Assembly (NCBI GenBank): GCA_964531745.1
Contig: CAZHFX010000003.1
Location: 1-47,860 of the forward strand
From: JACRFW01 sp964531745
GTDB lineage: Bacteria; Patescibacteriota; Patescibacteriia; Magasanikbacterales; GWA2-37-8
DNA: 47,860 nt
Reading direction: 5' to 3'
This document shows positions 47,816-47,860 of this stretch, in pieces. Position 1 is the stretch's first letter. Every line of letters begins with the position of its first letter. Made by a program: the position numbers and the translations under genes. The notes beneath the pieces were generated by a model that had not been told where the DNA came from, did no database searches, and saw nothing but the letters and a program-made list of their open reading frames with translations.

Positions 47816-47860
47816 GGGCCCTTAGCTCATTTGGTAGAGCGCCGCGTTTGCAACGCGGAG
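47816..47860 (+). tRNA. tRNA-Ala (anticodon UGC), 5' part cut by the window edge
   Basis: Acceptor gggccct, D-arm gctcatttggtagagc, and an anticodon stem ccgcg/cgcgg with loop ttTGCaa. The variable loop, T-arm and 3' end lie beyond the window. Confidence 0.93.

Overview
The window looks like a chromosomal segment of a Candidate Phyla Radiation (Patescibacteria) bacterium, most likely of the Parcubacteria type. This is inferred from gene style. There are many short secreted or membrane proteins of the TrbC/VirB2-like kind, a compact cell-wall and pilus gene set, no long biosynthetic operons, and a 23S rRNA with enlarged variable helices. The standard code is used (TGA is a stop). A run of ten N at 14052-14061 shows this is a scaffold. 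No species can be named from the sequence alone.

Layout. 1-1305: 5' part of a 23S rRNA on the minus strand, with no 16S upstream of it. 1637-1872: an independent small RNA with a consensus promoter and terminator. 1931-6074: a very large GHKL-ATPase/HEXXH protein and an AbiEii-type toxin-antitoxin pair. 6203-10135: a small acidic protein, tRNA-Leu and an rpsO-NYN nuclease-pnp RNA-metabolism cluster. 10331-17308: ten paralogous two-helix TrbC/VirB2-like membrane proteins, some with cysteine-rich ectodomains, with a glycosyltransferase, tRNA-Arg and tRNA-His among them. 17305-22147: a sugar-type solute-binding lipoprotein, GalU, and three type IV pilus (pseudo)pilin genes. 22219-26564: tRNA-Leu, two proteins of unknown role, RuvB and a GGDEF protein. 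26585-32620: PBP1A, divergent from a 3D-domain wall protein, then ComM, LspA and a DksA-like zinc-finger protein. 32688-33056: a second promoter-to-terminator structured RNA of about 330 nt. 33123-36023: two identical 24-bp palindromes and a secreted lamin-tail/PKD/OB protein. 36120-37115: a GC-rich islet, a coiled-coil protein and two tRNA-Ser. 37131-40982: ribA, ribD, an ACT-like protein, an inositol-monophosphatase-like protein, DedA and a stand-alone riboflavin kinase. 41216-45189: an adenosine-kinase-like PfkB protein, a half MFS transporter, S-adenosylhomocysteinase and PRPP synthetase. 45337-47860: O-antigen-ligase-like protein, M50-like membrane protease, MgtC-like protein and the start of tRNA-Ala.

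How the parts fit. The 10.3-22.1 kb block reads as a surface-apparatus region: pilin-like membrane proteins, pseudopilins and a binding lipoprotein arranged in translationally coupled runs. The 26.6-32.6 kb block serves the wall, lipoproteins and stress. The 41-45 kb block is an SAH/adenosine/PRPP salvage module. Four copies of a palindromic dispersed repeat (starting with tgtcattctga or a close variant) lie between genes. One provides the pnp terminator and one encodes the C-terminus of the O-antigen-ligase-like protein.

The most unusual items are the two unrecognised structured RNAs with near-perfect sigma70 promoters, the tenfold TrbC/VirB2-like array with CWC-repeat ectodomains, the GHKL-HEXXH fusion protein, the paired 24-bp palindromes, and the overlapping back-to-back promoters of PBP1A and the 3D-domain gene.
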